A DNA stretch of 64,000 bases from Byssothecium circinans (taxonomy: Eukaryota > Ascomycota > Dothideomycetes > Pleosporales > Massarinaceae), in NCBI GenBank assembly GCA_010015675.1, contig ML976995.1, forward strand, positions 613,792 through 677,791, written 5' to 3'. Position numbers and translations under genes: made by a program. The notes below the pieces were generated by a model that was given only the letters and a program-made list of their open reading frames with translations, was not told the origin of the DNA and made no database searches. The first letter of the stretch is position 1. Each line of letters begins with the position of its first letter. Of the stretch, positions 59,176 through 64,000 are shown piece after piece.

Positions 59176-61257
59176 ATGGCCTCGCAGGCGCATCGCATGT
59201 CGAATATGATCCCCGTCTCAGCCGTAGATGCCTCTTTCTGGAGTCCGGACTCATCAGATTCATCGCCTTTGACGCTGCATCTCTCGCCCACCGCCAGCAT
59301 CACGACACAGGAGAGCATGCAGAATTCCACGCCGCCGGCCCAGACGCCAAACTCCGACGGCGGGGGGAGCGCTTTCAACGGCCAGCCCGCTCAGAATGAC
59401 CAAAACGGCCAGCACCCCGCCCAGGCTAGGACATCGGTAGCGGTCGCTTGCGTGCCGTGCCGAAGTCGGCATCTGAAATGCGGTGGAGGCGTGCGATGTT
59501 CAAGATGTAAGACGGATGGTGTCGAATGTACCTACATCAAGTCACGGCGCGGCTGGAAAGGGAAGAGAAAGAAGCCTGGAGAACAGGGCGCAGCCAGCCT
59601 TCCATCCCCACCAGGTATGTGGACACCTTCCACCGCCGATGGATCTAATATGAGCAGGCCAAGATGGTAATACCAACTACCAAGCCGCGCTGGCAAATAG
59701 AAACGTGTCTTTTAGTAGCGGTCAATCCCTATCGCCCGAATTCGTGCAGGAAATTGAGCTCACATCTCCCAATGGCATGGGTATGGTATCAGCCGGTACC
59801 CAGCTCAACCTGAATGGATCCGAAAGAGTGCAATTGAATGAATTCGGACACATCGGCCCTCCAACAGCCACGCAAGCTTTCTTCCATTACTTCTACAATG
59901 CTCATCCGTTCTGTCTGCCTCAGCTTCAGCTATTAGCACTTTTCAAGGCGAGAGGAGCGCCCCTACTCGAGTATGCCGTCCAGTATATCGGATCATGTTT
60001 CCTTAAGGAGATTCCCACAGACATCTACAAGGAAGCCTTGGACCGGACCATCGATACAGGCAGCTTCATCCGGGATGGTTTTGCTGTGCAGGCTCTCATG
60101 CTCTTCTCCATCGGTCTCCACGCAAATAACGAAGTCCCCAGAGCCGCTCAAATATTCGCCATGGCGCAAAACCTGACCCTTGAGCTGGGCCTACACCGCG
60201 TGGATTTCGCTATCATGAACGGAAACAACGACCCAATCCTCGAAGAATCCTGGAGACGGACATGGTGGTCGATGTACTGTGTCAATGGCATGATGACAGC
60301 TGTCAACCCAGGGGTACAATTCCGGCTGAAGGATGTTGTTCTCGAAGTCCCTCTACCATGCGAGAACGATCAATACTTCTCAGGGAAAATCCCGTACCCA
60401 GCGACTATCCAAGACTACGACGAGCAAGCCTTCGCTCCTGAGCCAATAGCCTTCTCGTCCTTCACCTACCTCATAGACGCGATCCGCATCCTGGGCAAAG
60501 TCTTCGAGTGCTCACGCCTGGACGCACAATTCGAATACCACGCCGTCGACGTCGTAGACAGTTATCTTGTGAACTGGCGTCTGCACCTTCCACCACACAA
60601 ACTCGAAATCGTCAACAACGACGGCATAATCGACGAAGTACTTTTCCAAGCCCACATGGTGAACGGCGGCAGCACAATCATGCTCCACCGACCGCGAAGC
60701 AATCTAGGTTTCGGCAGAGTCGAAAACGTGAATATCTGCGTCCAACCAGGCCAGGTACTTCTCCCGACCCAAACGAGAGAGATACACACCGCCAAATGCC
60801 TCGCCTCGGCCGAGAATATCTCTTCCCTGATCAAATTACCCGGAAAACTCACAAAACACACGCCGTTCTTCACATGCGTGGTAGTCATGGCCTCAGTCGT
60901 CCATCTCTCGTACTGGTCTTTCCTCGTCCCCGACGGCCAGGACGACATCATCAAGCAATCCATCCGTCTCGATGTCGGCACCCTGCAACAGTACTCCAAT
61001 ACATGGGGTATCGCCAGTGTCGTCCTCGGCCAGGTCCGCGGTGTAGCGCATACACTCTTCAACAGTAAAAAGGCCATGAATATCCACCTGTGGCATAACA
61101 TCGCCCACAACGATGTCATTCGAGAGGTCATCAGTGACGGCTCCATGGAGCCCTTGCAGAACTATCAGCAATTACTAGCGCCGTAAGTAGAAAAGCTCGT
61201 CGCAAAGCCGGAGAGACGGGCAATGCTAACTGTGGATTTAGTATGATGAAATCGTAG
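59176..61257 (+). CDS. Zn2Cys6 transcription factor with Fungal_trans domain, flanking the GAG cluster
   Basis: Three exons, 59176..59614, 59664..61182 and 61242..61257, give 657 aa. The zinc cluster is near residues 92-117 (ACVPCRSRHLKC, then C-x5-C-x2-C-x6-C), followed by a basic linker (SRRGWKGKRKK). The middle domain is of the Fungal_trans type, with LELGLHRVD, EESWRRTWWSMYCVNGMM and a conserved proline-rich return. The last exon adds only five codons (PMMKS at the junction); its intron has GTAAGT, CTAAC and TTTAG signals. Without it, the protein would stop one codon past the donor. The target genes are unknown. It lies just beyond the uge3-like gene in the same direction, so a cluster role is possible. 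Confidence 0.9.
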
Positions 61258-62409
61258 AACTGTACCTTCTTTCCGCATGTTGAAGCTATCGTAATACCCA
61301 CCCCCACACACACATATACCCTCACTATCGCCCTGCTCTCCTCGAATATACAGAATCGCCATCCTCTTCTCCCCTTCGCTATTCGTCCTCTTCAATGTAT
61401 CAATACCCCGATTTTCAACATACATGAAGCTGCCAAATTATGGCATTATCTTTCTACTCTTTTCTCTCCCTTTCCCTTCCGTTCTTAGTTAGCGGCGCCG
61501 TTTTCCCTTGCACACTTTCACTTTTGTTATACCTAGGTATACCGACCGTCACAGGGATTCGGGAATTTAATCGGACCTATTTAATCAAGATGAAGATTAC
61601 GTATCACTCTTTCCCATTCCATTCCCATTCACATTCACATTCCCATTTCCAACAAGAACGAGAACGAGAACGAAACGAAGCGAAACAAAACGATAATAAA
61701 GCGGTGTTGATAAAGTAATGTAGAGTTGGTTAAATGACCTTGAAAAAGAATCAATGATGGATAGTTGTTGCTTTCTGCGCGTCTTTTGATCGCTCGGTCT
61801 TTCAGGGGCCTTTAATATATCTATTTGTCTGTCTGTCATGTGCTGACGCTGACTGTACTGTGTTCGGGCGTGATGAGGGCTTTCCAGTCTGGCGCTGAAA
61901 TTCAAGGATGCGTCTTGTTGGTGCCCTATCATCATTCTTGTCATGCCATGGTCGTAGTTGCCCCACGCCCCGTTCCGCCCGTCAGTGTCAGAGGCGGGGC
62001 AGGGCAACAAGACAAGCGAGTGACGTCAAACGCGAATGCGGGGAGACGCCGAAGAAAAGTTTTTCGCATCTTCTCAACAGTGCAAAATCAGAGACATCAC
62101 AAGTCAACAGTTCAAAAGTTTCTAAGAGGAGCACATAAACAGAGTGCCCATATCATCCGTCTAAGCGTAGGCTATCGGGCACGCCAGCTAGTCCAGCGCC
62201 CCATTATCGGAAATACTGAAGAAAAGCACCGCCCGCCCATCCGTCGACCGTCATCCATCATCTAAGCCCATGCCATCCATTTTGCGCTAGACTGTCGTAA
62301 TGCCGCTCATTGCGCTGTCCCACATTGACAGAGCCCGTTGTTCCATGCCGCATATTCCATCAATTCTCACAGCGCGTGTAGAACTGGATCTGGCTCGGGT
62401 GTTCATTAT
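61258..62409. other. Convergent 3' region with short simple repeats
   Basis: This lies between the Zn2Cys6 gene and the Ran gene. A stretch at about 61613-61690 has CATTCC/CACATT words, then GAACGA words. Nothing else is seen. Confidence 0.55.
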
Positions 62410-63331
62410 CTACAAGTCGGCATCCTCCTCGTCGGGCAGCGGCATCTGGGCGGCGTCGGCCATCTCCTTCTGGTATTGCTCGAGCACGGCCTGGTCGACC
62501 TGGACCTCCGGAGGAGCCAGAGCGGGCGCGGCGACGAATTCCTGTTTGTGTGGTTAGTATGTGGCGCGAAATGTGGCAAATGTATTGTTGGAGTCATCGT
62601 ACCAAAGTAGCGTTACCAACGAGTTTCCGGGCGAGCCAGAGGAAGGGCTTCTCGAAGTTGTAGTTTGACTTGGCAGAGATGTCGTAGTACTGGAGATTCT
62701 TCTTTCGGTGGAAGGTGATCGCCTTGGCCTTCACCTTGCGCTCCTTGACGTCGACCTTGTTGCCGGTGAGTACGATGGGGATGTTCTCGCAGACACGCAC
62801 GAGGTCACCTTGATTGAGTTAGTACCTGTTTCGTCGTTGGATCCGGGGTCTACATACGGTGCCAGTTGGGGACGTTCTTGTATGTGATACGCGAGGTGAC
62901 GTCGAACATGATAATACCGCATTGGCCGTTGATGTAGTATCCATCACGAAGACCGCCGAACTTCTCCTGGCCAGCGGTGTCCCAGACGTCGAACTGAATC
63001 TGACCGAGGTTCTACCCGTTTATCAGTACGCGATGTCAGGTAGAGGAGTCGGGGAATGTACGGTTGTGAAGCCGAGAGGGTGAACCTCGACACCGAGCGT
63101 CGCAATGTACTTCTTCTCGAATTCTCCCGTGAGATGGCGCTTCACGAAGGTGGTCTGGGGGAGGCTGTTAGCTAGGCTCTTGCGCAAGTATGACGCCGCT
63201 GCATCGGGAAGGACCTATTGCGGCAACACAGTGATGAGACGGCGAGGAAATCTCTGTCGTACCTTTCCAGTTCCACCATCGCCGACGAGCACCAGCTTGA
63301 AGGTGGGGGTGCCAGAGGCAGCTTCGGCCAT
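62410..63331 (-). CDS. Ran GTPase (Gsp1-like)
   Basis: Five exons, 63331..63263, 63154..63062, 63011..62858, 62808..62603 and 62541..62410, give 217 aa. All G-box motifs are present: P-loop [23 protein letters not shown] (switch I), [17 protein letters not shown] (switch II), [11 protein letters not shown] and [16 protein letters not shown]. The C-terminus ends in the acidic LPDEEDADL typical of Ran, and there is no prenylation Cys, which separates it from Rab and Rho proteins. It drives nuclear transport through its GTP gradient. The multi-intron structure is usual for this gene in filamentous fungi. Confidence 0.97.
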
Positions 63332-64000
63332 GGTTGTGTTGTGTTTTGGTGGGGCGATAGGTGATGTTGTGATTGCGCAAAACCTGGATATTGTCAGCGC
63401 CTCGTCGAAAAGCGCAATGACTGGGCTGGATATAGCGCAGCAGGATTGCGGGCGTACCTTTGAGGTTGTGGTGGAGCTGGCAGTCAAAGAGGGGCAGGAG
63501 GATTGCGAGGGTCGTGGGGTAGAGAGAGGAATGCTTTTATTATGCCAGCGGTGAGTTGGCGGCCCGAAAATATGACTAACCGCTTTGGGCTTTGTAGGCA
63601 GCAGCAGGCTTCAGTGAAGGCAGGAAGAGTGGAAGGCTCCGATATGACCGCGCCTGACAACAACAAAGCGGTTTGTATGTAAAATTTGTCGGAATCATTG
63701 TACTATTTAGTCGCTATGGACTGTTTGCGCCGGGATATCATGCTCATTCACCCAAACTCCGCCCATGTAAATGCCGCAGCAAGCTTTTCCTTTCCTTGTC
63801 ACAGCTCAGCCGTACTGGCGAGAAAGCATGTTCAAACTTCAAAGAGGCAGCAGATGGCAGCCCAGCATCCCTCTGCCACCCCAATTTCGTCGCGGCGTCA
63901 ACAGTGTCTCGACGATTTCGGACGGCCCGCCCGACGCACTGGGCCGCAATGCCCCGATGGTGATGGGGAGCTGTGCCTGTTAGCATCGACCACGCACTGA
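63332..64000. other. Promoter side of the Ran gene to the window end
   Basis: This is the upstream region of the Ran gene. Short frames near 63673-64000 show no recognisable protein; a gene beginning here and continuing past the window cannot be excluded. Confidence 0.45.

Noticed and set aside
1..64000. tRNA, rRNA or CRISPR features
   Set aside because: By eye I found no box A/box B pairs with a cloverleaf, no rRNA-like blocks and no regularly spaced repeats. A covariance-model scan was not possible.

Overview
This window comes from a filamentous ascomycete (Pezizomycotina). The genes have short introns, mostly 42-75 nt, with GTAAGT-like donors, CTAAC-like branch points and YAG acceptors. 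Families typical of this group are present: two Zn2Cys6 regulators, a PTH11/SAT rhodopsin-like membrane protein, an NmrA-like protein, a GH78 rhamnosidase and a Fot/pogo-type DNA transposon. I cannot name the species. A dothideomycete is plausible but not shown by the sequence.

Layout. 0-13 kb is ordinary gene space: a partial MAK32-like PfkB kinase, a PAF-acetylhydrolase-like lipase, SLX9, a Zn2Cys6 regulator, an NmrA-like protein, a PTH11-like membrane protein and a secreted DUF1961 protein. 13.7-20 kb is a decaying sugar locus. A MITE-free Fot/pogo transposon, holding an 805-base assembly gap, sits in the last exon of an MFS sugar transporter. The transporter also has a frameshift and lacks its first membrane segments. 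The divergent GH78 alpha-L-rhamnosidase next to it has an in-frame TAA. 20-30 kb is housekeeping: UBA4/MOCS3, an unknown Arg-rich membrane protein, the U5 snRNP 40 kDa WD40 protein and the TRAPP subunit BET3.

30-61 kb is the most interesting part. A LisH-domain regulator of the Flo8/SomA type is followed by a complete five-gene galactosaminogalactan (GAG) cell-wall and biofilm polysaccharide cluster: gtb3-like giant membrane glycosyltransferase (3116 aa), agd3-like deacetylase, ega3-like GH114 hydrolase, sph3-like GH135 hydrolase and uge3-like UDP-glucose 4-epimerase. A second Zn2Cys6 regulator follows. The steps fit together: Uge3 makes UDP-Gal/UDP-GalNAc, Gtb3 polymerises and probably exports the chain, Agd3 deacetylates GalNAc residues at the cell surface, and Ega3 and Sph3 cut the polymer. 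In Aspergillus fumigatus, SomA is known as a regulator of adherence and of GAG genes, but as far as I recall it is not linked to the cluster. Its position here, 2.7 kb from gtb3, is therefore notable. The window ends with the Ran GTPase gene.

Exon boundaries were worked out by hand from splice signals, phase and family similarity. Most close in frame. The least certain are the second intron of sph3 and all of the pseudogene models.
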